From: Pseudanabaena sp. FACHB-2040
Lineage (GTDB): Bacteria; Cyanobacteriota; Cyanobacteriia; Phormidesmidales; Phormidesmidaceae
Assembly (NCBI RefSeq): GCF_014696715.1
Contig: NZ_JACJQO010000011.1
Span: 1 to 64,000, forward strand
Length of the DNA stretch: 64,000 bases
Direction: 5' to 3'
Shown here: piece by piece, positions 43,205 through 52,853 of the stretch
Layout of the letters: every line of letters begins with the position of its first letter
How positions within the stretch are numbered: the first letter of the stretch is position 1
Notes under the pieces: model-generated
What the model saw: the letters and a program-made list of their open reading frames with translations, nothing else
Databases searched by the model: none
Told to the model about the DNA's origin: nothing
Made by a program: the position numbers and the translations under genes

Positions 43205-44305
43205 ATGTCAGCCCAATCTCCCAAACAACCCTCACGCCGTAAATTGCTCAAGCGATTGGGCTGGTTTACGGGTGCGATCGCACTGCCTCCGACTTTGCGG
43301 GCTTTTGCGGTGCCGTCTCAGCCACCCGCTAATCTGAACCCCGCAATTCCCTCGATGCTGCCGCCAGAGTTAGCGTTGCCAATGCCACTGGCAGCGGCAG
43401 GGCTAAATCCGCATCGGGTGGTGCTGGTCAAGGCTACCGATCGGGCTACGGGGATACGCCGCGCGATTGAGCTGCTGCAGCCGCCTAGCTTCAGCGGCAA
43501 GCGAGTATTCATCAAGCCCAACTACAATACGGGCGATCCGGCTCCGGCGGCGACGGCTCCGGTGGTTTTGGAAACGCTGGTGCAGGAAATTCAGGGAGCA
43601 GGTGCAAGCCAGATTAGCGTGGGCGATCGCTCAGGTATGGCCGAAACTCGCAGCGCTATGCAGCGAATGCAGGTCTTTTCTCTCGCCGAGCGCTATGGCT
43701 TTAACAGCATTGTGTTTGATGAGTTGGGGCGCGAGGACTGGCAGTATTTCCCGGCGGAGGGCACTAACTGGTCGCGAGGATTTGCGATCGCACGTCCCGT
43801 CCTAGCTGCCGATGCCATTGTCAACGCCTGCTGTCTCAAGACTCACCGCTTTGGCGGCCACTTTACCCTGTCGCTCAAAAACACGATTGGCATGGTGGCT
43901 CGGCGCGTACCAGGAGATGGCCACGACTATATGAGAGAGCTACACCGCTCTGCCAACCAGCGGCTGATGATTGCCGAGGTCAACAAGGTCTATCGCCCTG
44001 CTCTGATTGTGATTGATGGCGTCGATGCTTTTGTAGGCGGCGGCCCTGAGCAGGGGCAGCGGGTGAGTCCGGGCGTGATTTTAGCCAGCACCGATCGCAT
44101 TGCCATTGATGCGGTTGGCATCGCTATTTTGAGAATGTTGGGCACCACCCGCGAGGTTTCGAGCGGCTCTATTTGGAGTCAGGCCCAGATTCGTCGGGCG
44201 GCTGATTTGGGCTTGGGGGCCGCCAGCGCTGATCGAATTGAGCTAGTCACCGCCGACAGCGCCAGCGCTCAAATGGCTGATCAAGTACGCCCCTTTTTGA
44301 GCTGA
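43205..44305 (+). CDS. DUF362 domain protein, probably Tat-exported
   Basis: 366 aa. A twin-arginine leader (PSRRKLLKRLGWFTGAIALP) precedes the DUF362 domain, which runs from HRVVLVKATDRATGIRRAI to the end: SGKRVFIKPNYNTGDPAPA, VGDRSGMAETRSAMQ, ADAIVNACCLKTHRFGGHFT, SLKNTIGMVARRVPG and PALIVIDGVDAFVGGGPEQG. DUF362 often accompanies 4Fe-4S proteins; here the cluster cysteines are not present. It is followed directly by the PstS-like gene, 7-135 bases on depending on the start. Confidence 0.85.
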   Translation: MSAQSPKQPSRRKLLKRLGWFTGAIALPPTLRAFAVPSQPPANLNPAIPSMLPPELALPMPLAAAGLNPHRVVLVKATDRATGIRRAIELLQPPSFSGKRVFIKPNYNTGDPAPAATAPVVLETLVQEIQGAGASQISVGDRSGMAETRSAMQRMQVFSLAERYGFNSIVFDELGREDWQYFPAEGTNWSRGFAIARPVLAADAIVNACCLKTHRFGGHFTLSLKNTIGMVARRVPGDGHDYMRELHRSANQRLMIAEVNKVYRPALIVIDGVDAFVGGGPEQGQRVSPGVILASTDRIAIDAVGIAILRMLGTTREVSSGSIWSQAQIRRAADLGLGAASADRIELVTADSASAQMADQVRPFLS

Positions 44306-44441
44306 GCTGGGTTTGCTCTTTTGCGATCGCACGGCAGTAGTTTCATGGAACGACAGGCAGCATAATCAGATCAAGCTAACCCTAAGCTTGGCTGTAGCTT
44401 GGAATTGTAGACAGATTCCTTCGCCTTCCCCATCGCTGACC

Positions 44442-45509
44442 ATGACGCAAAAGAACGATATTCCAGCTTTAGTTTTCTCGCTTCTGACTACGCTCGCCCT
44501 CCTGGGAGGTGGAATTTGGTGGTTCATCCAGCGGTCTGATCTCGATTTAGGCAGTTTACGGGGAGGCAATCCAGCCTCAACTCCTGCTGGAGCAGGGACG
44601 ACTTCTCCTACAGCTTCTCCCACAACGCTTGCAGAGAGCTTTTCCCAAGTCGCCAATGTACCTTCCGGTCTGTTTAACTATGGAGGCAGCACGACTTGGG
44701 CACCTGTTAGGGGAGAAGTTGATCCTGCTTTGCAGACAGTTTGGCCGCGATTTCAACTGCGCTACACCGAACCGCTCAACAGCGCCCCTGGTTCTGGCAG
44801 CGGCATTGCCATGTTGATTAATAATCAGCTTTCTTTTGCTCAATCTTCAAGGCCTTTGGAAACGGAAGAATATCAAGCAGCCCAAAGCCGAGGATTTACG
44901 TTAACGGAAATTCCAATTGCAATTGAAGGGATTGCGATCGCAGTCAATCCTGACCTGGCTGTGCAGGGGCTCACGATTGCCCAACTTAAAGAGATCTATA
45001 CAGGCCGCATTACCAACTGGAATCAGGTTGGCGGCCCTAATCTTCCCCTGGTGCCCTATTCTCGCTCAGCTGAAGGCGGTACAGTTCAGTTCTTTCAGGA
45101 AAGTGTTTTAGGAGGAGACTCGTTTGGCTCGAATGTTCGCACTATTAACACCACTACCGAGGCATTACGGGCAGTCGCGGCCAACCCTGGCGGAATTTAC
45201 TATGCTTCCGCACCTGAAGTGGTTGGGCAATGCACCACAAAACCCTTACCTATTGGTCGCCAGGGAAATGAAATCGTGCCACCCTATCAAGAGCCTTTAG
45301 TGTCTGCTTCCGATTGCCCAAACCGGCGCAATCAGCTCAACAGAGAGGCCATCCAGACGGGCAGCTATCCCCTCACTCGGCGGCTATTTGTCATTGTGAG
45401 AAATGATGGCTCAGTAGATCAGCAAGCTGGGGAAGCCTACGCTAATCTACTGCTAGCCGATCAGGGCCAAGATTTGATGGTTAAAGCCGGATTTGTCCGA
45501 ATTCGGTGA
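44442..45509 (+). CDS. PstS-like substrate-binding protein
   Basis: 355 aa. One N-terminal membrane helix (LVFSLLTTLALLGGGIWWFI) followed by a linker rich in Ser/Thr/Pro, then a phosphate-binding-protein fold: YGGSTTWAPVRGEVDPALQT, SGSGIAMLINNQLSFAQSSR, IAIEGIAIAVNPDLAVQGLT, LKEIYTGRITNWNQVGGPNL and AEGGTVQFFQESVLGG. The SGSGIAM/GRITNWN motifs are typical of PstS/SphX proteins. Rather than a lipobox it keeps the anchor, so it is a membrane-tethered receptor. ATG 44442 is preferred over the earlier ATG at 44313. No pstCAB genes follow. Confidence 0.84.
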   Translation: MTQKNDIPALVFSLLTTLALLGGGIWWFIQRSDLDLGSLRGGNPASTPAGAGTTSPTASPTTLAESFSQVANVPSGLFNYGGSTTWAPVRGEVDPALQTVWPRFQLRYTEPLNSAPGSGSGIAMLINNQLSFAQSSRPLETEEYQAAQSRGFTLTEIPIAIEGIAIAVNPDLAVQGLTIAQLKEIYTGRITNWNQVGGPNLPLVPYSRSAEGGTVQFFQESVLGGDSFGSNVRTINTTTEALRAVAANPGGIYYASAPEVVGQCTTKPLPIGRQGNEIVPPYQEPLVSASDCPNRRNQLNREAIQTGSYPLTRRLFVIVRNDGSVDQQAGEAYANLLLADQGQDLMVKAGFVRIR

Positions 45510-45561
45510 ATATTATCACAGTGACGGAGTGCAGTTCACGCTTGGCTGCCGCTTCAGCATT

Positions 45562-46074
45562 CTAAGTATTCAGAGCTCGCATCCCTGCCAGCGCCCCCAT
45601 CACTAAGCCCAGCGCCACTAGGGGAGCCGATTCGGGAGTAGAGACAGGTTCTTCAGAAACTTTCTCGTACACGTACCCCGGGGTTGAAAACCCTGTAAAG
45701 CCGCCTGGGACAGTATCTTGAGGCGCTAGTGTAACGAGCTGGGGTCTTCTTCCTCCAAAGGGGCCTCCAGAAGGCTCCAATGTTGAAAACTCTGAACCAC
45801 TTAAGGTTGTACCCGAGAGATAAGCGCCATCAAACTCCAGCCCAGTGAGGTCGATTAGCGTGGTCTGAGTAGAGCTAAAAGTGCCGGAAAGAACGCGACC
45901 AATAGTCCCCTCAACCTCAAATGTGCCCGATATCTCGTAGAAATCGAACTGAGGTTCGGTGAAACTATATTGGACTGCCGCAGATATGCCTGCATTGACA
46001 ATAGCGAAAGCAGTCGTAGTGCCAATGCCAAGGGCAACTGCTAACTCGAACCCGCTCCAGGTCGCTTTGCTCAT
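45562..46074 (-). CDS. PEP-CTERM-like secreted protein
   Basis: 170 aa. N-terminal signal-like helix (FELAVALGIGTTTAFAIVNA) and a beta-rich middle (ISGTFEVEGTIGRVLSGTFS, TLIDLTGLEFDGAYLSG). The C-terminus VSTPESAPLVALGLVMGALA plus a terminal arginine is a PEP-CTERM exosortase sorting signal of the PExxPL type common in cyanobacteria. The middle domain is of unknown function. Convergent with the PstS-like gene. Exosortase itself is not in this window. Confidence 0.75.
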   Translation of the reverse strand: MSKATWSGFELAVALGIGTTTAFAIVNAGISAAVQYSFTEPQFDFYEISGTFEVEGTIGRVLSGTFSSTQTTLIDLTGLEFDGAYLSGTTLSGSEFSTLEPSGGPFGGRRPQLVTLAPQDTVPGGFTGFSTPGYVYEKVSEEPVSTPESAPLVALGLVMGALAGMRALNT

Positions 46075-46216
46075 AACTGCCTCAGCTAGTAGTCAACAGG
46101 CATCTTCCTCAATAAGTATCGCCTATGCAGACTGTCCACACTACAAAGTCAAAAAAAGTCATAAAAGAGAATCTGAGACTGGTTAAAGCTTGGCCCGCAG
46201 GCCATCTCACTTCTCC

Positions 46217-46450
46217 CTAGTCTTCCACAATCACGCCCAGGTAAAGCCGGACAAATTCCTTTGCTGCCAGAGGGTTCAGAGTTTTAAGCGCTTGGGTAAT
46301 TTCTACAATTGCTTCAGAAGAGGGTTCTCGCTGGTTATGAACCCACTTGAAAACAGCCGAGCGATCAATCTCCAGTGCAACCGCCAGTTTATTTTGGCTG
46401 ATGCTGTAGGTATTTAGAACCTGCTTCAATGCTTGGCTTGCCCTTCCCAT
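46217..46450 (-). CDS. XRE-family helix-turn-helix regulator
   Basis: About 77 aa from ATG 46450. ALKQVLNTYSISQNKLAVAL, EIDRSAVFKWVHNQREPSSE and AIVEITQALKTLNPLAAKEF are a classic XRE/Cro helix-turn-helix with SQNKLA as the first helix and DRSAVFKW as recognition helix. The longer frame (to 46507) reaches into the palindrome and is not preferred. It is divergent from the small cassette at 46557-47185, and the palindrome between them (46486-46507) is the expected operator; autoregulation is likely. Confidence 0.82.
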   Translation of the reverse strand: MGRASQALKQVLNTYSISQNKLAVALEIDRSAVFKWVHNQREPSSEAIVEITQALKTLNPLAAKEFVRLYLGVIVED

Positions 46451-46485
46451 GCCTTTGATCGTGACAAAGGATGGTAGATGGGTAA

Positions 46486-46507
46486 ATGTTGTCTGATTAG
46501 ACAACAT
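46486..46507. promoter_or_regulatory. Perfect 22-bp operator-like palindrome between divergent genes
   Basis: ATGTTGTCT-GATT-AGACAACAT has two 9-base arms that are exact reverse complements. A further half-site AGACAACATT follows at 46535-46544, just after a TATAGT -10-like box (46512-46517). The palindrome covers the upstream side of the XRE gene and of the opposite gene. Confidence 0.8.
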
Positions 46508-46556
46508 CGGCTATAGTCTTTTTGTGGTCGGTTTAGACAACATTAAGGCTTTCAAA

Positions 46557-46796
46557 ATGGAAGAATTTATTCCCAACACCGAAACCTATACAGTCCCGCC
46601 CAGTGAGTCTGCACCCGTTGAACCGATTCGTGAACCTGTTCGCATCATGGTTACAGGCTCTGCAATCGGCATTGAACTGATCATCAAAGTGCTGCATCGA
46701 CTGGGGTTTGCAGAACCAAGAGCCTGGAGCAAGCCGCAACTTGACCCCAACAGCGGCAAGCTCGTGAGCATAATGACCAAATGGATTCGATATTGA
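46557..46796 (+). CDS. Small conserved-looking protein, unknown
   Basis: 79 aa from ATG 46557. The second half, PVRIMVTGSAIGIELIIKVL followed by HRLGFAEPRAWSKPQ and LVSIMTKWIRY, resembles a group of short cyanobacterial proteins of unknown function (VRIMVxGxxxG...W...MxILTKxxxx). Divergent from the XRE regulator across the palindromic operator; its stop overlaps the next frame by 16 bases, which suggests translational coupling. Confidence 0.6.
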   Translation: MEEFIPNTETYTVPPSESAPVEPIREPVRIMVTGSAIGIELIIKVLHRLGFAEPRAWSKPQLDPNSGKLVSIMTKWIRY

Positions 46797-46942
46797 GTTG
46801 GGTGCGAATAAGGCGGCAGGTGCGATCGCACCCCATCTCTGTGTTTAACGCGAAAGAACTTCGTAAGCTACAAGCGTTAGTGGCTGAAAACCAGGAGAAA
46901 TTGTTGGAGGCTTGGTATGGGTACTTTGGCGATTCGGATTGA
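46781..46942 (+). pseudogene. Truncated DUF4160 gene (C-terminal part only)
   Basis: An ATG frame of 53 codons. Its last 35 residues, ISVFNAKELRKLQALVAENQ then EKLLEAWYGYFGDSD, match the C-terminal helix and WYGYFG-like end of DUF4160 proteins. The N-terminal half of that domain (the HFHA motif region) is replaced by a basic HIP1-rich stretch (VRIRRQVRSHPIS). It overlaps the preceding gene by 16 bases and the DUF2442 gene by 26 bases, the order usual for DUF4160-DUF2442 pairs. Confidence 0.55.
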
Positions 46943-47185
46943 TGAGCGGATTAAGGATGTTTGCTTTACTGAGGATACAATTAGCGTGGATTTGATGGAT
47001 GGGCGGAGTATTACGGTTCCGCTAGTGTGGTACCCCGCCTATTAAATGCAACACCGGAACAGCGATCGCAGTGGAAAATTGCTGGTGGTGGCTATGGTAT
47101 TCATTGGGAAGAAATTGATGAAGACCTCAGCACAGAAGGAATGTTGAGAGGCTCACCTGCGCCAAGGGCAGTATTACCAAGTTGA
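46917..47185 (+). pseudogene. DUF2442 gene interrupted by one frameshift
   Basis: The first frame reads IRIDERIKDVCFTEDTISVD then LMDGRSITVPLVWYP and stops at 47043. One base out of frame the match continues: PRLLNATPEQRSQWKIAGGG, YGIHWEEIDEDLSTEGML and RGSPAPRAV to a stop at 47183-47185. Joined, this is a complete DUF2442 protein (VPLxWYPRLLxATPEQRxxWxxxGxGxGIHWxxxDEDxSxxGLL). The break is at a CCCC run (47033-47036), consistent with one lost C, a sequencing error, or a -1 programmed shift. Confidence 0.75.
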
Positions 47186-47746
47186 AATTGAGATGCGATC
47201 GCACTTCAAGATGACTGCGATCGCACTAGTTCTACTCTTCAACTCGACCCAAATAATCAAAGTTGGTGACGATTATAGAAATTATCTATAGGTTTTCTCA
47301 GGCGAGGATTTTGCTTAGCCCATTGTTAGAGGCTCTATTTATGAGAGTTTTGGTTAAAAATAGTAAGCTCAATGAGAAGCATTAACCTAGCTAAATGTCT
47401 CTTTATACTCTGCAATATTCATTGATAGTTGTTGATTGTTGCGTTTGCTTCTTAACTCAAAAAAGAAGATTATTCGACAATTAGCAGAAAAAATGTAAGC
47501 ATCATTTAAGTATCACACCCAGATGATGGACGAATCTAAAGGAGTTGACTGAAACATTTCACATAGCCACAAGACTTCTTCCTAAATTGTAAGAACTCCG
47601 CATTACTTCTTGATGAAGAAATAGTCTACTCGGATACTGAATTTTCTCGAAAAAGCGCCTAAATAAGATGCTTATCAGGTCCTGTCGCCAGAGTTCAGCT
47701 GCAGGCACATTCGGGCTTTCTTGTTGACTTTTTCCGAAGAGAGCTT
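47186..47746. other. AT-rich region upstream of glgP
   Basis: About 560 bases, notably AT-richer than its surroundings, probably containing the glgP promoter. Two HIP1 sites lie near 47195 and 47218. An opposing minus-strand frame (47559-47771) overlaps the start of glgP and has no recognisable features. I see no repeat or operator. Confidence 0.45.
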
Positions 47747-50368
<2,622 letters not shown>

Positions 50369-50375
50369 CTGTTGG

Positions 50376-50402
50376 GGCGGGGAAGAGTCACTTTTCCCCG
50401 CC
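50376..50402. terminator. Bidirectional hairpin between glgP and flv2
   Basis: GGCGGGGAA (50376-50384) pairs exactly with TTCCCCGCC (50394-50402). It lies between the two convergent stop codons and probably ends both transcripts. Confidence 0.7.
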
Positions 50403-50421
50403 TGCGCCTCTTCAAGAGAAC

Positions 50422-52161
50422 TTAGTATTCGCCGCCGGACTTCCGGTGGCGAATTGCTGTAACACCGGTTGGTTCGAGGACATCGCCGCTGTTGATGGTG
50501 GCATAGATCAGGCGGTGATCGCCGCAGTCCATCATATTTTGCACAGTCCCTTCAACGTAGGCTAGGGCCTCGGTCAAAATGGCGCAGCCATTCGTGGCAG
50601 GGATAGTCGGTACAGCTGGAAAGGGCTGATCTGCCGCTGGGGGGATCGGCGTGAAGTGACGGCGCAGATTGCGTCCCTCCTTAAGCATGTTGAGAACCAG
50701 CGGATCGCCCACCTGCAGCGGTAATTCTGCAGAAACGGCAATCATCAGCCCCGGTGGGTTGAAGGTGGCTTGGGATACCCAGGCGGTCAGAATTCCCTGG
50801 GGCTTGCTCTCTGGCTGGTAGGTGAGGATGCCGAGGGAGCCAATCACGCGGCCCACAGCTTGTTCGGTGCGGTCGGCTTGGGTTTCAGTCACGTTCTGGC
50901 GTTGCGATCGCAAGTTCTTGACTTTTTTTAGGCTCTGAACAAAATCAACCCCTGCCTGCTCGCACCGCTGCAGGTCTGCCTCGGTTGGGGTAAAGCGTAC
51001 CCGCAGCGCCTCAAAACCAAAGCGGTAGGTAGCATCCCGCAGCTTTGACTCGATTAAATCCACGGCCTCGCCGCTCCAGCCAAAGGAGCCAAATACCCCC
51101 GCTAGCTTAGTCTTAGCCGCTGTTGCCAGCACCATCCCCAGCGCCGTCTGAATTTGCACCGGAGCATGCCCCCCCAGCGTAGGCGAGCCGATGATAAAGC
51201 CATCACAGGCGGCAATGATCTGGGTAATTTCCTCGGGTTCAGCCAGTTCGCAGTTGATGGCATCGACCGCCACCCCCGATCTGAGCAGCCCCCTTGCGAT
51301 CGCGTGGGCCATTTCTGACGTGTTGCCGTAGGCTGAGGCATAAATCAGGGCTATCCGCTGAGTTCGGTTCAGCGTTTCTTGGCACCACTGGCGGTAGTCG
51401 TGGTGCAGTCGGCTGAGGCTGTAGCGCACTAGCGGCCCATGACCCGGTGCCCAATAGCGAGTAGGCAGCGTCTCAATCCGGTCAAGTAAGTCGCTCACCT
51501 GCTTGGCCTGGGTCGCATGCAGACAGTCAAAGTAGTAGCGGCGATCCCCATCGAGTTCCTTCCAATCCTCATCCCAGAGGCCGTCGCTGCACAGATGCAC
51601 GCCAAACAGCTTGTCGCTAAAAAGAGTGCGGGTTGCTGGATCAAAGGTGACCATGCCATCGGGCCAGCGGGGAGTGGGCAGCGGCAAAAACTCTAGGCGG
51701 TGACCCTGGCCCAAGTCCAGCGTATTGCCCGCCCGCACCGCATACAGCGGATGCTGCCAGTCTGGGAAGGCGGCTCTTAACGCTTTAGTCGCGGGACGAG
51801 TGCAGACAAGGGTGGCCTGGGGAGCCAGCCCCATCAGTTGCTGTAGCGTCACCATGCGGTTGGGGTTGACGTGGTTCAGCACAACGTAATCGATTTGGCT
51901 GGGATCAACCTGTTGGCGGAGCTGCTCTAGAAAAAGCGCAGTGAAAGAGGCTCCCGGCGGGTCAATCAGAGCTGTGTAGTCGGCCTGAATGAGATAGCTA
52001 TTGGCTGTTGTGCCCTGCTGGCGAGCATATTCGGCCTCAAACTTGAGCTGCTCCCAAGTGCGCGATCGCAACACGGTCGTCTGCGCTGCTAGCGGGGCAA
52101 TCTGCACATCGCGGGGGCGAGTTTCGGGTGGAGGGGAGGTCAGGGTTGGGGTGAGGGTCAT
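50422..52161 (-). CDS. flv2: Flavodiiron protein Flv2
   Basis: Third gene of the flv4-2 operon; with Flv4 it takes electrons from photosystem II under low carbon or high light. Layout: metallo-beta-lactamase-like domain (about 35-265), flavodoxin domain (about 270-410, IALIYASAYGNTSEMAHAIA), and a C-terminal flavin reductase domain. The diiron ligands are non-canonical: the usual HxExDH is LNHVNPNRM, and the usual NLHWPD histidine is replaced in PTPRWPDGM, as in known Flv2 proteins. Product 579 aa. It follows the PsiE-like gene, the same order as in Synechocystis. Confidence 0.9.
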   Translation of the reverse strand: MTLTPTLTSPPPETRPRDVQIAPLAAQTTVLRSRTWEQLKFEAEYARQQGTTANSYLIQADYTALIDPPGASFTALFLEQLRQQVDPSQIDYVVLNHVNPNRMVTLQQLMGLAPQATLVCTRPATKALRAAFPDWQHPLYAVRAGNTLDLGQGHRLEFLPLPTPRWPDGMVTFDPATRTLFSDKLFGVHLCSDGLWDEDWKELDGDRRYYFDCLHATQAKQVSDLLDRIETLPTRYWAPGHGPLVRYSLSRLHHDYRQWCQETLNRTQRIALIYASAYGNTSEMAHAIARGLLRSGVAVDAINCELAEPEEITQIIAACDGFIIGSPTLGGHAPVQIQTALGMVLATAAKTKLAGVFGSFGWSGEAVDLIESKLRDATYRFGFEALRVRFTPTEADLQRCEQAGVDFVQSLKKVKNLRSQRQNVTETQADRTEQAVGRVIGSLGILTYQPESKPQGILTAWVSQATFNPPGLMIAVSAELPLQVGDPLVLNMLKEGRNLRRHFTPIPPAADQPFPAVPTIPATNGCAILTEALAYVEGTVQNMMDCGDHRLIYATINSGDVLEPTGVTAIRHRKSGGEY

Positions 52162-52214
52162 TGCGGCCTCCTTAAAGATTAGGGTGGTGGAATGGTGGGT
52201 GAGCGAGAGTGCGC

Positions 52215-52760
52215 TTAGTCGATGTAGTGAGCGGGCACGACATCGGGGATTTCATCAGCAGATTCTGTAGATTCTGTGTGGCGCTGGCGGTAGCGACGCG
52301 AGACTTGCTGCTCTGGGTCAATGCCCTCAAAGGTGGGTGGAATCCACACACGAATAATCAGCAATGCTCCCAGCACCAGCAGAAAGGCGCAGCAGGACAA
52401 CACTTGGCTCCAAGGCGTTTCGAGCACGCCGCGCACGATAATTTCCCGCAACACCGAGACGATGGACACTTCGACGGCAACCCCAATTGAAACGCGGTGT
52501 TCTTGCAGGTAGATCACCAGCAGCCGAAATAGCTCCACCAGGATTAGCAGAAAGAGAATGTCAGAGGTGACGGTTTGAAAGTCCAGCGGCGGCAGCAGGG
52601 ACAGCACCATTTCCCGAATCTGCATCACCATGAAGCTGAAGAGGCCAACGCAGAGGCAAATCACAATCAGGTCTTGAACCATTTCCAGCAAGCGAATGAC
52701 GCGGCCACTGTTGAGCCAGGAGGTACCCGGTGGCGTTGAGGAAGATGAAACATATTGCAT
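52215..52760 (-). CDS. PsiE-like membrane protein of the flv4-2 operon (Sll0218-type)
   Basis: 181 aa from ATG 52760 (frame open to 52844). Four hydrophobic helices (MVQDLIVICLCVGLFSFMVM, DILFLLILVELFRLLVIYLQ, SIVSVLREIIVRGVLE and CCAFLLVLGALLIIRVWI) in the pattern of PsiE proteins. In Synechocystis the gene between flv4 and flv2 is sll0218, needed for assembly or stability of photosystem II complexes. Position and topology support the same role. The C-terminal polar tail (EGIDPEQQVSRRYRQRHTES) is probably cytosolic. Confidence 0.85.
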   Translation of the reverse strand: MQYVSSSSTPPGTSWLNSGRVIRLLEMVQDLIVICLCVGLFSFMVMQIREMVLSLLPPLDFQTVTSDILFLLILVELFRLLVIYLQEHRVSIGVAVEVSIVSVLREIIVRGVLETPWSQVLSCCAFLLVLGALLIIRVWIPPTFEGIDPEQQVSRRYRQRHTESTESADEIPDVVPAHYID

Positions 52761-52853
52761 GGCGATGTTCTGTGGTAGAGGGATAATTTGGTGTTGCTGA
52801 AGAGGCAGGCGGGGCAGCCCGATAGGGTGGGCATCGCTCCCCATTAGCAGCAG

